This document shows positions 30,908-40,734 of a DNA stretch of 64,000 nucleotides, piece by piece. Made by a program: the position numbers and the translations under genes. Origin of the DNA: Ruminococcus sp. HUN007. Its GTDB lineage: Bacteria; Bacillota; Clostridia; Oscillospirales; Ruminococcaceae. Below the pieces are notes generated by a model. That model saw only the letters and a program-made list of their open reading frames with translations. It did no database searches and was not told where the DNA came from. The stretch is from contig NZ_JOOA01000002.1 of NCBI RefSeq assembly GCF_000712055.1, positions 2,480,001 to 2,544,000 on the forward strand, in the 5' to 3' direction. Numbering within the stretch: the first letter of the stretch is position 1; every line of letters begins with the position of its first letter.

Positions 30908-33421
30908 ATGAAAAAAACGAAAATAATGCCGGTTATGACCGCTGCTCTGCTGGCATCTTCATGTGTGCTTCCGGCTTTGGATGATATACGTGCAGTTAAT
31001 GCCCAGGTTACTGAAGATGCAGTGGAGTCACTTGCACGGGAACGTGAGGAATTTTTCGGTGAACTTAAAAGATTTGATGACAGCGGATATTTTGAGGCGG
31101 CGTTCAGTGACTATCGTGAGATCATCGGTACGGGTGGTTCCGGTTACAGCGATGAAAATTTCAGAGGAAAATGTGTTCCGTATATCGGCAAATGGAACAG
31201 CAGAAACTATCTTCTTCTGACTTTTCCGGAAGCAAAAGATGAACTGACTGTTACCTTCAAAAGCTGCAACGACGATGCAAGAACGGAGATCCTCAGGGCT
31301 GTCACTGCTATCACAGGCGGTACATTTGATACGTATTACGTGTATTCAACCGGGATCGTGCTTGCGGATGATATCACATCTGAGATGTTTGACAAGGTAA
31401 AGGAAGTACTCAAGCCGTATGTTGATGAGGGTAAGATAACGGATATCGGCTTTAACGGCGAAAAAGTAAAGTATAAGGATTACACCTTTTATTTTGACAG
31501 GCTCTGTTACAACTATAATTCTTTTAGAGAAAAGGAAGACTATGATTTTGCGTCAGTTGCGGAATTTCTTAAGGGAAAGGGCGAGAACTGCCGTATCATA
31601 GTCAGTGAAAGAGACGACGATAATAAAATGTACGTTGTTGAAACGGAAAAGGATACGCCGGAGGAAAGATGCCGCATAGGAAAGCTTATTTTTGATGAGT
31701 TCGGATATGAGTTTTCACTCGGCCTTGAAAGAAATGCTCCTCTTTACGATTACAGGACGGAAAATTTCATTCCGGAGTATTACACCACATCACCGCCTGA
31801 GATCCCGAGTCCGATAGCGCAGGACGATAATTCATGGGTTCCGAAACATCCGTCTGTACATCCGGCAGCTCCGCTGGCTTCACCGACCAGCTATGCACAG
31901 GCAGCAGAGCCGGACTATGACAGTATCGTTTACGGTGATCTGAACGGCGACGACATAGCTGACGTTACGGACCTGTCGTATCTTTCACTGTATCTTATCG
32001 GTGACAGTGACATTACAGATGTAAATATTCTTGAAGCCGCAGATGTTCAGAATGACGGCACAGTGAATTTAAGCGATCTGGCACTTTTCAGACAGTACCT
32101 TTCAAAGAAGGTAAGTTTCATCGGCAGAACAGTCGGTGTGACCGATATTACAGATAAGTGTACGACAGTGCACACGAATGGCAGCCACTATACTGGTGAC
32201 GGTTTCATGGTATCTTCAATGAAGGACTATCAGGAATATATGGCTTCAGATGAGCATCAGCCTGATCAGATGAAAGAAAAGGGGCTGGAAGTCAGTGAGG
32301 AATTCTTCAAGGATCACAGACTTGCTGTCATGATCGACAAATCACTCGGATGCAACGGCGTGAAATATACTCTTACTTCCGTGAAGGAAAGTGAAAACGG
32401 GGACGTTCATCTTTATTACGACAGATTTTTCCCGTCGATGCAGACAGAGATAGCCGGTACCATACATTACATTACCGTTGTTCCGGATAATCCGCAGAAC
32501 GGAAGCAGAACGTATGTGCATTACAATGATATACATGAGCATACAAATCTGACAGGAAGCTGCAGACTTATTAGTACAACTTCAGTAGAGCATACTTCAG
32601 ATATTGTGACTGAACAGCTTTCAGGAATAGTATCTTCCATGGATGAGTTTAATGAGAAGATAACCTCAAAAGGTATAAAGCCGACCGGCGCCATCGAGAG
32701 ATTCGGTATTTCAGAAGATTTCTTTAAAGACAATTCACTGGTTTACTTTACAGCATTTGAGGGCTGTCTCGGACCGGCATACCGTATTTCGAATCTGGAC
32801 ATCGATTATAAGAAGAATCTTAAACTCACAGTTGAACGTTATGAGGTAACAGGATTTGATATGGCCTCACCTTCACAGGAAGAAAACTGGTTCCTCGCAG
32901 CGGCAGTTCCGAAAACAGTACTTGATCCGGCAGCGGTTGAATCGTTCAGTGCTGAGATCAGAAACAGCGACAGAGTATATTCACTTTACAGTGATCTGAA
33001 CACGACAGCACTTGTTTCGAATTCAGAAACGGAATTTGTTTTTGAAGATAACTTTAAAGATCTTATCTTTACTGACAGCTGGTTTGAAATGATCAATGAA
33101 TCACTGAAAGGCAGATACAGTCATCTGAAAGATGAATTCATAACAGAAGATTTCTTTGATGACAATGCACTGCTTGTAATAAATCAGCCGGCTGAAAAAA
33201 CAAACATAAAGTACAGCATTCTGAACCTTTCAGTTAATAATGACGGTACACTTGAAGTGCTTATAGGAAGATTTGTCAATGCAGAAGAAAAAGCTGAAGA
33301 CAGTAACCGTGAGTGGCATCTGGCAGCTGCCATTCCGAAAGATAAACTTGTTCTTGATAAAAATGCAGGTATAAAGATCACTTATCATACGCAGCAGGCA
33401 CTTCTCGGCTCATTCTCGTAA
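30908..33421 (+). CDS. Large secreted protein with internal dockerin and triplicated domain
   Basis: An 837-aa precursor with signal peptide MKKTKIMPVMTAALLASSCV to about residue 32. Residues 35-320 form an unrecognised alpha/beta region. A proline-rich linker (about 320-340) leads to a dockerin at about 343-400, with two calcium loops (DLNGDDIADVTDLSYLSLYL and DVQNDGTVNLSDLALFRQYL). Dockerins usually sit at an end, so the internal place is unusual. The rest contains three related units of about 110 residues, each with 'EEFFKDHRLAVMI', 'EDFFKDNSLVYFT' or 'EDFFDDNALLVIN' followed by a strand-rich half. AAAGGATG lies before the ATG. It may be a cellulosomal protein with binding modules; no catalytic motif is seen. 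Confidence 0.75.
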   Translation: MKKTKIMPVMTAALLASSCVLPALDDIRAVNAQVTEDAVESLAREREEFFGELKRFDDSGYFEAAFSDYREIIGTGGSGYSDENFRGKCVPYIGKWNSRNYLLLTFPEAKDELTVTFKSCNDDARTEILRAVTAITGGTFDTYYVYSTGIVLADDITSEMFDKVKEVLKPYVDEGKITDIGFNGEKVKYKDYTFYFDRLCYNYNSFREKEDYDFASVAEFLKGKGENCRIIVSERDDDNKMYVVETEKDTPEERCRIGKLIFDEFGYEFSLGLERNAPLYDYRTENFIPEYYTTSPPEIPSPIAQDDNSWVPKHPSVHPAAPLASPTSYAQAAEPDYDSIVYGDLNGDDIADVTDLSYLSLYLIGDSDITDVNILEAADVQNDGTVNLSDLALFRQYLSKKVSFIGRTVGVTDITDKCTTVHTNGSHYTGDGFMVSSMKDYQEYMASDEHQPDQMKEKGLEVSEEFFKDHRLAVMIDKSLGCNGVKYTLTSVKESENGDVHLYYDRFFPSMQTEIAGTIHYITVVPDNPQNGSRTYVHYNDIHEHTNLTGSCRLISTTSVEHTSDIVTEQLSGIVSSMDEFNEKITSKGIKPTGAIERFGISEDFFKDNSLVYFTAFEGCLGPAYRISNLDIDYKKNLKLTVERYEVTGFDMASPSQEENWFLAAAVPKTVLDPAAVESFSAEIRNSDRVYSLYSDLNTTALVSNSETEFVFEDNFKDLIFTDSWFEMINESLKGRYSHLKDEFITEDFFDDNALLVINQPAEKTNIKYSILNLSVNNDGTLEVLIGRFVNAEEKAEDSNREWHLAAAIPKDKLVLDKNAGIKITYHTQQALLGSFS

Positions 33422-33635
33422 ACAGCTGGTAATCCCGCCTCCGGATTTCCGGTTTGATCAGTGTTTCTTTAGCATAGATTGACTGAAAGGACCGCAAGAA
33501 TTGACTTTGGATTGTTATGTTTTTATGGTAATATAGATTATGCGTGAATAACAATAATGATTGTGATATTTATCAAATCATCCTCACGGAATGAGTATAA
33601 GTTGTTGGATGTTTGGTAGAAAAACGAATTGATTA

Positions 33636-33664
33636 TTGCATGTTTTATAGTAATTTGATATAAT
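33636..33664 (+). promoter_or_regulatory. Promoter of the xylanase gene
   Basis: TTGCAT (33636-33641) and TATAAT (33659-33664) with 17-bp spacing, 69 bp before the start. The 311-bp gap 33422-33732 also holds one end of the TCAGTGTTTC element (33460-33472) just after the previous gene; nothing else is seen. Confidence 0.5.
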
Positions 33665-33732
33665 AATCAGTAGGGTAATTAAGTTCACATTTTTCAAATT
33701 TAATATAGTAAATAAATCAGGAGGCTTTTTTA

Positions 33733-35772
33733 ATGAACAATTCAAAAAGAATCATAGCAGGTATTGCAAGCCTTGCAATGCTCGCAGGTGTAGTTGCTGC
33801 ATTCCCTGTACAGCCTGAAAAGGTAAGCGCTGAAGATGACGTAATTTTCTCAGCAGACTTCGAAGACGGCAAGGAAGACGGATTTTCAAGAAGAGGCGAG
33901 GACGAAACAGTTGAAGTTGTAAGCGAAGGTGCTCACGGCGGAGACAACTGCCTCAGCATAAGCACAAGAAAAGAATCCTGGAACGGTCCTCAGGTTGCAC
34001 TTGATGACGTTATCGAGGCTGGTACACAGTACATCGTAACTGCTTACGCAAAGACACCTTACTACAGCAAGCTTACACTCAGCATGCAGTTCGATGATGC
34101 TGAAGGCACTACACACTATGACAACGTTCTTCCTCAGGACTGCAAGGACGGAGACTGGCTCAAGTATGAAGCAAAGGTAAGCTTCCCTGCAGGTTCAACA
34201 AACAAGTTCCTCTATTTTGAAGCAGCAGATGCAAACTGCACTATCTTCGTTGATGACTTCAAGATCTCAAACGTTCCTGACGTTGCAATTGAAGATCTCA
34301 CTTCACTCAGAGCTTATTACGCTGACTACTTCAAGATCGGTACAGCTCTCACACCAAGCGATCTCGCTTCAAAGCCTTTCATGAAGCTTGTTGACAAGCA
34401 CTTCAGCGGAAGCATCACAGTCGGCAACGAACTCAAGCCTGACTATGTGCTTAACAACAAGGCTACTTTAGCTTATATGGAAGAGAACGGCGACGATGAA
34501 AACCCGCAGGTTTCCCTCGCATCAGCAAAGCCGGTTCTTGACTACTGCGTAAAGAACAACATTCCGTTAAGAGCGCACACACTCGTATGGCACAGCCAGA
34601 CTCCTGAATGGTTCTTCAAGGAGAATTACGATGCAAAGGGCGAGTACGTTTCAAAGGAAAAGATGCTCAAGCGTATGGAGAACTACATCAAGAACGTTTT
34701 CGCCGCACTTGCAAAGGAATATCCTACACTTAACATATATGCATGTGACGTAGTAAACGAAGCATGGCTTGAAGACGGTACACCTCGTAAGCCTGGTCAT
34801 CCTTCTGAAAGCAACCAGTGGGGCGCTTCTGACTGGGTAGCAGTATTCGGTGACAACTCATTCATCGACTATGCATTCGAATATGCAAGAAAGTATGCTC
34901 CTAAGGGATGCAAGCTCTACTACAACGACTACAACGAATACATGGACAAGAAGAAGCAGATCGTTGAAATGGCTACACGTCTCAAGGAAAAGGGCGTTAT
35001 CGACGGTATCGGTATGCAGGCTCACCTTGACTGCAGACAGAGCATGGATGCTGCATTCCCTTCACCTCAGATGTTCGAACAGGCTGTTAAGGAATATGTT
35101 GCTACAGGTCTTGACGTTCAGATCACAGAGCTTGACGTAACAGTTCCTGAAAAGTCAGGTGACCAGTATTTCGAGCACCAGGCTAAGTACTACGATGCTA
35201 TTATGAACGTAGCTGAAAAGTACAAGGACAACATTTCAGCAGTAATATTCTGGGGCGTAACAGACGACAACAGCTGGAGAGCTTCTCAGAATCCGCTTAT
35301 TTTCGACTCTGAATTCAAGGCAAAACCAGCTTACTATTCAATTATCGAAGGACTTACACCGGGCGAGATCCCGACAAATGCTCCTGTTCCGACACAGACA
35401 GCTCCTTCAGAATCACCGTCACCGACTGTAAAGCCGACTGAATCAGCTTCACCAACTGTTAAGCCGACTGAAACAGCTTCACCTACAGTAAAGCCAACTG
35501 AAACAGCTTTACCAACAGTAAAACCAACTGAGTCAGCAACACCTGCAGTTACACCCACAGAAAAAACAGTGGCTTACGGGGACATTGATCTTAGCGGCAC
35601 TATTGACGTTACTGATCTTACTCAGCTCTCGCTCTACCTCCTCAAAGATGTAAAATTAAGCGAAGATGAGAAGAAGTGTGCAGACGTAAACGCTGACGGA
35701 AACATTGATCTTACTGACCTTGCTACTCTCAGACAGTTTATCTCAAAGAAGATAAGCAAACTCGGTGCCTGA
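33733..35772 (+). CDS. CBM22-GH10 endo-beta-1,4-xylanase with dockerin
   Basis: A 679-aa secreted xylanase. Signal peptide to about residue 34 (ends VSAED). Residues 36-180 are a CBM22 xylan-binding module (ADFEDGKEDGFSRRG, TYIV-type strands, FYFDD-like IFVDDFKIS). Residues 185-545 are a GH10 catalytic domain, with the acid/base Glu343 in DVVNEAW and the nucleophile Glu466 in QITELDV, plus HTLVWHSQTPEWFF. A linker of PTVKPTESAS-type repeats (about 555-610) leads to a dockerin (DLSGTIDVTDLTQLSLYLL, DVNADGNIDLTDLATLRQFI). The gene strongly prefers CTC, AAG and GAC codons compared with its neighbours, which fits high expression. AGGAGG precedes the ATG. Confidence 0.93.
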   Translation: MNNSKRIIAGIASLAMLAGVVAAFPVQPEKVSAEDDVIFSADFEDGKEDGFSRRGEDETVEVVSEGAHGGDNCLSISTRKESWNGPQVALDDVIEAGTQYIVTAYAKTPYYSKLTLSMQFDDAEGTTHYDNVLPQDCKDGDWLKYEAKVSFPAGSTNKFLYFEAADANCTIFVDDFKISNVPDVAIEDLTSLRAYYADYFKIGTALTPSDLASKPFMKLVDKHFSGSITVGNELKPDYVLNNKATLAYMEENGDDENPQVSLASAKPVLDYCVKNNIPLRAHTLVWHSQTPEWFFKENYDAKGEYVSKEKMLKRMENYIKNVFAALAKEYPTLNIYACDVVNEAWLEDGTPRKPGHPSESNQWGASDWVAVFGDNSFIDYAFEYARKYAPKGCKLYYNDYNEYMDKKKQIVEMATRLKEKGVIDGIGMQAHLDCRQSMDAAFPSPQMFEQAVKEYVATGLDVQITELDVTVPEKSGDQYFEHQAKYYDAIMNVAEKYKDNISAVIFWGVTDDNSWRASQNPLIFDSEFKAKPAYYSIIEGLTPGEIPTNAPVPTQTAPSESPSPTVKPTESASPTVKPTETASPTVKPTETALPTVKPTESATPAVTPTEKTVAYGDIDLSGTIDVTDLTQLSLYLLKDVKLSEDEKKCADVNADGNIDLTDLATLRQFISKKISKLGA

Positions 35773-35893
35773 TCTCTGCGCCGGACGCATTAAGAAAGCA
35801 CCGCGCCTGTTATAAACAGAACAGTTCACGACCTGATGAACCGGTTTTACCGGATCTTCAGAATGATCAGCTATTTTTACTTAATGTTATATA

Positions 35894-35921
35894 AAAGCCG
35901 GCTTTTATCAGCCGGCTTTTT
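35894..35921 (+). terminator. Terminator after the xylanase gene
   Basis: AAAGCCGGCT and AGCCGGCTTT form a 10-bp stem over TTTATC, followed by TTTTTC. Confidence 0.8.
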
Positions 35922-35975
35922 CAAAAATAAAATCAGCGTTTTTGTGGTGAATTTATGACAAAAAAGTGAAACATG

Positions 35976-36005
35976 TTGACTTAAAACTGTGAGTTAGTGT
36001 ATAAT
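35976..36005 (+). promoter_or_regulatory. Promoter of the CotH-dockerin gene
   Basis: TTGACT (35976-35981) and TATAAT (36000-36005) with 18-bp spacing, about 60 bp before the start codon. Confidence 0.6.
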
Positions 36006-36067
36006 GAAGTTAATGACTGAAGATCCGGAAACGGAATAATTATTTATTAGTAACGGGAGTGATTTTT

Positions 36068-38464
36068 TTGAAAAGAACAATTGCGGGACTTGGAGCTCTT
36101 CTCATGGCAGCTTCAATGTCAGTGACCGTACTGGCACTTGCTAAGGGCGATGCCAACGGAGACGGCGCTATTTCGTCCAAGGATATTACCAGGGTCGGTA
36201 AGATACTTATGGGCACAAAGGAACCGGAAGGCGAAGAAACAGCTGCCTGTGATGTAAACGGCGACGGAAAGATAAATCTTGTTGACTACATCCTTGAAAA
36301 GGAACTCGTAATGAAGGAACTCGGCTCAGAGGTCGTAACAGGTGTGCCTGAGTTTTCTGCTGAAAGCGGTTTCTATAACAGCAGCTTCGATCTTACATTA
36401 TCAGCAGGTGTAGGTTCAAAGATCTACTACACAACTGACGGAACAGATCCGACAACTTCATCACAGCTTTACAGCTCACCTATAAAGATCACGAACAGGT
36501 CGAATGAGCCTAATCTTTATGCTTCAGGATACGCTGTATCAAACGACAAATACACACCGCCTGCAGTTACAAAGGGTACTGTTGTAAAGGCTATTGCGGT
36601 TGACAAGGACGGCAATGTAAGTGATATCGTAAGCCAGTCATACTTTACAGGTATCGACATCAACCAGCAGTACGGCGGCTTCCCGATAGTGAACATCACA
36701 ATCAGCCCTGACGACTTCTTCGACTACGAGAAGGGCATCTACGTACAGGGTAAGATCTATGATGAGTTTGTAAAGTCAGGTAAGCAGAATCCGATGCAGT
36801 CATGGCTTGACGAAGCTAACTACACACAGCGCGGCAAGGAATGGGAGAGAAAGGTTTACTTCGAACTCTTCGAAAATGACGGCAAACTTGCTCACAGCCA
36901 GTACCTCGGCGCAAGAATTTCAGGTAATGCAACACGTTCATCCATCGTAAAGAGCCTTAAGTTCTACTCACGCGATGAATACGGCAAGAAGAACGTCAAG
37001 TACGATCTCATACCGGGCAACACAATGCAGCTTGACCGTACAACACCTATCGACAAGTACAACAAGTTCCGTATAAGAAACGGCGGTAACGATCTCGGAC
37101 ACGCACAGTTCCGTGACAACTACATCCAGAGCCTTGTTTCAGATCTTTCATTCGACACACAGGCTTCACGTCCGTGCATAATGTTCATCAACGGCGAATA
37201 CTTCGGTGTTTACACACTTCAGGAAGAATACGACGATGCATATCTTGAAAACAACTACAATATCGACAAAAAGAATGTCATGATCATTGAGTGTGGCAAG
37301 GAAGTAGGCGAGGGCGAAGAATCAGATCTTGCATACTATGAAGAACTTATCAATTTTGCAAAGAACAATGATCTTTCAGTTGATTCGAACTACCAGAAGA
37401 TCAATCAGATGATCGACATGCAGAACTTCATCGAATACTGGTGCACACAGATATTCATCGCAAACCAGGACTGGATGAACAACGACAACAACTACAGAAC
37501 ATGGCGTTCAAGAACCACATCTGACCAGCCTTACGAGGACGGCAAGTGGAGATGGATGCTCTATGATACAGAATACTCAACAAGCCTCTACAGCATGGGC
37601 GGCGGCACATACACAGAAGATTCACTTAAGGTCGCTATGTACGGCAATCAGATGGGCGGCTTCGGTAACTGGAACTTCGGCGGCGACTGGGGCGGCGGTA
37701 ACTGGAACGCAGGTCAGATGGCATTTGCTCCGGGCGATGAACAGCAGCAGGATCCGGGACAGCAGAATCCGGGCCAGCAGAACCCTTTGGGTCAGCAGAA
37801 TCCGGGCGGACAGCAGCAGAATCCATGGGGTCAGCAGAACCCAGGCGGACAGTGGCCTGGTCAGCAGAACCCGGGACAGCAGTGGCCGGGCCAGCAGAAT
37901 CCGGGTCAGCAGACAGCTCAGGAACCAAAGGATCACACAGTTCTCTTCTACAAGCTCCTCCAGAACGCTGATTTCAAGCAGAGATTTGTAAATACATTCT
38001 GCACTATCATGAACAGCAATCTCAGTGCTGATAATATGCTTTCACAGCTTGAATACTTCACAAATATGTATCAGCCTGTAATGGCAGAAATGCAGAAGAG
38101 AGTAAGCAGCTCAAACAACTTCACAAGCGAAGTAAACAATATCAAGACATTCATTCAGAACAGACACAAGAATGTTTATAATTTCCTTAAGACCGACCTC
38201 GAACTCACAGGCGAGACAGCTTCAGTTGATCTTGCAGTAAACGATGCAAAGGGCGGCAAGCTTCTCGTTGAAGGCGTTGCAGTAAATCCAAACAGCGGCA
38301 AGTGGAGCGGTACATTCTTCACTGACTACAAGGTAACTGTAAAGGCTGTACCGGCTGAAGGATACACATTCTCAGGCTGGACAGGTGCAACCGGCAGCGG
38401 TGATTCAATAACAGTAACACCAGGTCAGGCATCAGGTATTACAGCAAACTTTACAAAGAAATAA
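36068..38464 (+). CDS. Secreted CotH-kinase-family protein with N-terminal dockerin
   Basis: TTG at 36068 is taken as start (MKRTIAGLGALLMAASMSVT gives a clean signal peptide; CGGGAG lies 9 nt upstream). A dockerin lies directly after it (DANGDGAISSKDITRVGKIL and DVNGDGKINLVDYILEKEL). Next is a chitobiase/beta-hexosaminidase C-terminal-like segment (YTTDGTDPTTSSQLYSSPI). Residues about 195-700 are a CotH domain (ARISGNATRSSIVKSLKFYS, NGEYFGVYTLQEEYDDAYLE, WMLYDTEYS). An insert rich in Gln, Pro, Gly and Asn (about 560-615, QQNPGQQ-type units) interrupts it. The C-terminus is an InlB-B-repeat-like module (VKAVPAEGYTFSGWTGATGS). CotH proteins phosphorylate spore-coat proteins in Bacillus; in rumen cellulosomes their role is unclear. 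Codon use is xylanase-like. Confidence 0.88.
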   Translation: MKRTIAGLGALLMAASMSVTVLALAKGDANGDGAISSKDITRVGKILMGTKEPEGEETAACDVNGDGKINLVDYILEKELVMKELGSEVVTGVPEFSAESGFYNSSFDLTLSAGVGSKIYYTTDGTDPTTSSQLYSSPIKITNRSNEPNLYASGYAVSNDKYTPPAVTKGTVVKAIAVDKDGNVSDIVSQSYFTGIDINQQYGGFPIVNITISPDDFFDYEKGIYVQGKIYDEFVKSGKQNPMQSWLDEANYTQRGKEWERKVYFELFENDGKLAHSQYLGARISGNATRSSIVKSLKFYSRDEYGKKNVKYDLIPGNTMQLDRTTPIDKYNKFRIRNGGNDLGHAQFRDNYIQSLVSDLSFDTQASRPCIMFINGEYFGVYTLQEEYDDAYLENNYNIDKKNVMIIECGKEVGEGEESDLAYYEELINFAKNNDLSVDSNYQKINQMIDMQNFIEYWCTQIFIANQDWMNNDNNYRTWRSRTTSDQPYEDGKWRWMLYDTEYSTSLYSMGGGTYTEDSLKVAMYGNQMGGFGNWNFGGDWGGGNWNAGQMAFAPGDEQQQDPGQQNPGQQNPLGQQNPGGQQQNPWGQQNPGGQWPGQQNPGQQWPGQQNPGQQTAQEPKDHTVLFYKLLQNADFKQRFVNTFCTIMNSNLSADNMLSQLEYFTNMYQPVMAEMQKRVSSSNNFTSEVNNIKTFIQNRHKNVYNFLKTDLELTGETASVDLAVNDAKGGKLLVEGVAVNPNSGKWSGTFFTDYKVTVKAVPAEGYTFSGWTGATGSGDSITVTPGQASGITANFTKK

Positions 38465-38479
38465 TATATTCTTAATAAT

Positions 38480-38522
38480 CAAAAAGCGGGCACTCCGAAA
38501 ATGATCCGGAGTGTCCGTTTTT
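38480..38522 (+). terminator. Terminator after the CotH gene
   Basis: CGGGCACTCCG and CGGAGTGTCCG pair around AAAATGATC, followed by TTTTTATT. Confidence 0.8.
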
Positions 38523-38670
38523 ATTGGTTCTGGCTGATTTTTCTTTCCGCTTCAACAGCCTGGAATATAAAGTTCATTTCTTATTTTCTGTTGCATGATC
38601 ACCTGATAATATGATAGAATAATGTAAGTGATGTTCGTAAAACTTCAAAGTGAAAACGGGGGAAATTATA

Positions 38671-39255
38671 ATGCTTGAAAACGCTCTTACAGTAAGAAAT
38701 GTGCCGTCCGGCACGAAAATAAAGCTTAAGACAGCCGTGTCCGCTGGTCTAATAGCACTGGCGGTCATTCTGCCGCAGGTCGTTCATGCGCTGCTCGGTA
38801 TGCCGGGAGGAGTAAAATGGCTCCCTATGTATCTGCCGGTGCTTATCAGCGGATGTGTTCTCGGAACAAAATGGGGACTTGCTGTCGGTGTGCTTTCACC
38901 GGTCATAAGTTTCATTGTGACATATGCCGCGGGTAATCCTATGCCGGCGGCTGCAAGACTGCCGTTTATGATGCTTGAACTTGCCGTATTTGCGGCAGTG
39001 TCCGGACTTTTTTCGGAGATATTACCGAAAAACGGACTGCTTGCCTTCCCGGCAGTAATACTTGCACAGATCAGCGGACGTGCAGTGTTTCTTGGAGCAG
39101 TCGCAGTGTGTCAGAGCTTTGCAGCTTTTACTCCGGCGATGATATGGGGACAGATAAAGACAGGAATTACCGGCCTTGCAGTACAGGCACTGTTTGTTCC
39201 GGTCATTGTGATCTGTTTAAAGAAACTGCTCGCAAAGGAGAATCAAAATGACTGA
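38671..39255 (+). CDS. ECF-transporter S component-like membrane protein
   Basis: ATG at 38671 follows GGGGGAAATT. The 194-aa protein has about six hydrophobic helices (LIALAVILPQVVHALL, YLPVLISGCVLGTKWGLAVG, LAVFAAVSGLFSEIL, VQALFVPVIVICL). The order GLIALAVILPQ...PVLISGCVLG..WGLAVGVLSPVISF matches ECF-type substrate-binding S components, which capture vitamins for the shared energising module. The substrate cannot be read. It overlaps the DUF1893 gene by 8 nt and starts a likely five-gene operon to 44847. Confidence 0.75.
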   Translation: MLENALTVRNVPSGTKIKLKTAVSAGLIALAVILPQVVHALLGMPGGVKWLPMYLPVLISGCVLGTKWGLAVGVLSPVISFIVTYAAGNPMPAAARLPFMMLELAVFAAVSGLFSEILPKNGLLAFPAVILAQISGRAVFLGAVAVCQSFAAFTPAMIWGQIKTGITGLAVQALFVPVIVICLKKLLAKENQND

Positions 39256-39670
39256 TATCGAAACAGCGATAAGAGAACTGGAAGGACATTCAATATGTCT
39301 TTGTCGCGGCGGTGAATTCTTTACCGATGACGGCAGAGGTATCTCTCCGATGATGAGGTTTATTTCAGAAGTCAGAGACTTAAGCGGATATTCCGCGGCA
39401 GATGTGATCGTCGGCAAGGCGGCAGCGATGCTGTTTGTAAAGGCCGGTATTGTCAGTGTTCACGGTAGAGTAATGTCTGAAAGCGGGAAAGCTTTTCTTG
39501 AAACCCACGGTATCCCGTGTAGCTATGACGTTCTGACTGACAGAATAATTAACCGTAAAGGAACAGATATCTGTCCGATGGAGAAAACTGTGGCGGATAT
39601 CGATGATCCGGAAACAGCATATACAGCACTTGCGAAGAAAATCGCGGAACTCCGTGCCGGATCTGTATAA
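39248..39670 (+). CDS. DUF1893 family protein
   Basis: The 140-aa protein shows the DUF1893 layout: SICLCRGGEFFTDDGRGISP (its C-x-G-G-E-F strand), VIVGKAAAMLFVKAGIVSVH, SESGKAFLETHGIPCSYDVL and a C-terminal ICPMEKTV. The family resembles cytidine-deaminase-like folds and its function is unknown. Translation is coupled to the ECF gene. An 83-nt gap separates it from the dihydrouridine synthase gene. Confidence 0.85.
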   Translation: MTDIETAIRELEGHSICLCRGGEFFTDDGRGISPMMRFISEVRDLSGYSAADVIVGKAAAMLFVKAGIVSVHGRVMSESGKAFLETHGIPCSYDVLTDRIINRKGTDICPMEKTVADIDDPETAYTALAKKIAELRAGSV

Positions 39671-39753
39671 ACAGAAAACACGGATTCCGCGTGAAATATG
39701 ATCCGTGTGTACCGGCTGATACGCACGGTATGGTGAAAAGATGAGGAAAGCAA

Positions 39754-40734
39754 ATGAAAAAATTCAGTGAAGTGTATCTTAAGAAGCTTCATATAGGAAA
39801 TATAACTGCAGACTCCAACGTACTTATGGCTCCGCTTGCCGGATATACAAGCTATCCTTTCCGAAGAATGTGCAGAAAACTCGGTGCAGGCCTTGCATTT
39901 ACCGAAATGGTCAGTGCGAACGGGCTGAAATACAATGACAGGGCGACTGCCAAACTGCTCTATACGGACGAAGCCGAGACACTTAAAGCGGTTCAGCTTC
40001 TCGGTTCGGTGCCATCTGCATTTGAATATGCCTGCAAAGGAGAGTATACAGCTGATTACGATATAGTTGATATCAACATGGGCTGCCCTGTGCCTAATAT
40101 CATCAAGAGTGGGGAAGGCTGTGCCCTGACCCGTGACCTTCCTCTGGCTTCAGAAATAATCGAAGCTTGCAAAAGAAGCGGCAAGGTCGTGACTGTCAAA
40201 TTCAGACCCGGCATGAACCGGAAAAACATAGTTGTTTCTGAATTCGCGAAGATGTGTGAGGCTTCAGGGGCTGATATGATAACTGTCCACGGCCGCACGA
40301 GAGATATGATGTACGACGGAGAACCACTGTACGAATGCATAGAGGCAGCGAAAAATGCAGTGAATATACCGGTGATAGCAAACGGCGGTATTTATTCGGA
40401 GGAAGATGCCGTGAAAATGATGGACAGAACAGGCGCTGACGGAGTGATGATAGCACGTTACGGAATGGAAAATCCCATGATTTTTTCTGAACTTACCGGA
40501 AAAGAGACCGGAGAAACAAAATATTCACTCATGATGGAACAGATAAACATAGCACAGTCATGCTTTGATGAAACGGCGGCCATGGACTATATAAGAAAAC
40601 TGGCATCGTACTTTATGAAAAAAATACCGGGTACCAAGGCTCTGAAGCAGGAAATGTACATGTGCGGAAATATGCAGGAATTAAGGAACGTTACAGAAAA
40701 GATATTCGGAGAAACGGAGAAACAGGATGCATGA
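39754..40734 (+). CDS. dus: tRNA-dihydrouridine synthase
   Basis: An FMN-dependent TIM-barrel enzyme that reduces uridine in the D-loop of tRNA. The 326-aa protein has MAPLAGYTSYPFRRMCRKLG near the N-terminus, DINMGCPVPNIIKSGEGCAL with the catalytic Cys (near residue 109), TVHGRTRDMMYDGEP and VIANGGIYSEEDAVKMM, followed by GADGVMIARYGMENP for FMN phosphate binding. The length fits DusB-type proteins. AAAGCAAATG is a weak ribosome-binding site. The stop overlaps the start of the LRR gene by 8 nt. Confidence 0.93.
   Translation: MKKFSEVYLKKLHIGNITADSNVLMAPLAGYTSYPFRRMCRKLGAGLAFTEMVSANGLKYNDRATAKLLYTDEAETLKAVQLLGSVPSAFEYACKGEYTADYDIVDINMGCPVPNIIKSGEGCALTRDLPLASEIIEACKRSGKVVTVKFRPGMNRKNIVVSEFAKMCEASGADMITVHGRTRDMMYDGEPLYECIEAAKNAVNIPVIANGGIYSEEDAVKMMDRTGADGVMIARYGMENPMIFSELTGKETGETKYSLMMEQINIAQSCFDETAAMDYIRKLASYFMKKIPGTKALKQEMYMCGNMQELRNVTEKIFGETEKQDA

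Noticed and set aside
35334..35558. 74-codon minus-strand ORF with VGFTVGEAVS repeats
   Set aside because: Opposite strand of the PTVKPTE linker repeats of the xylanase.
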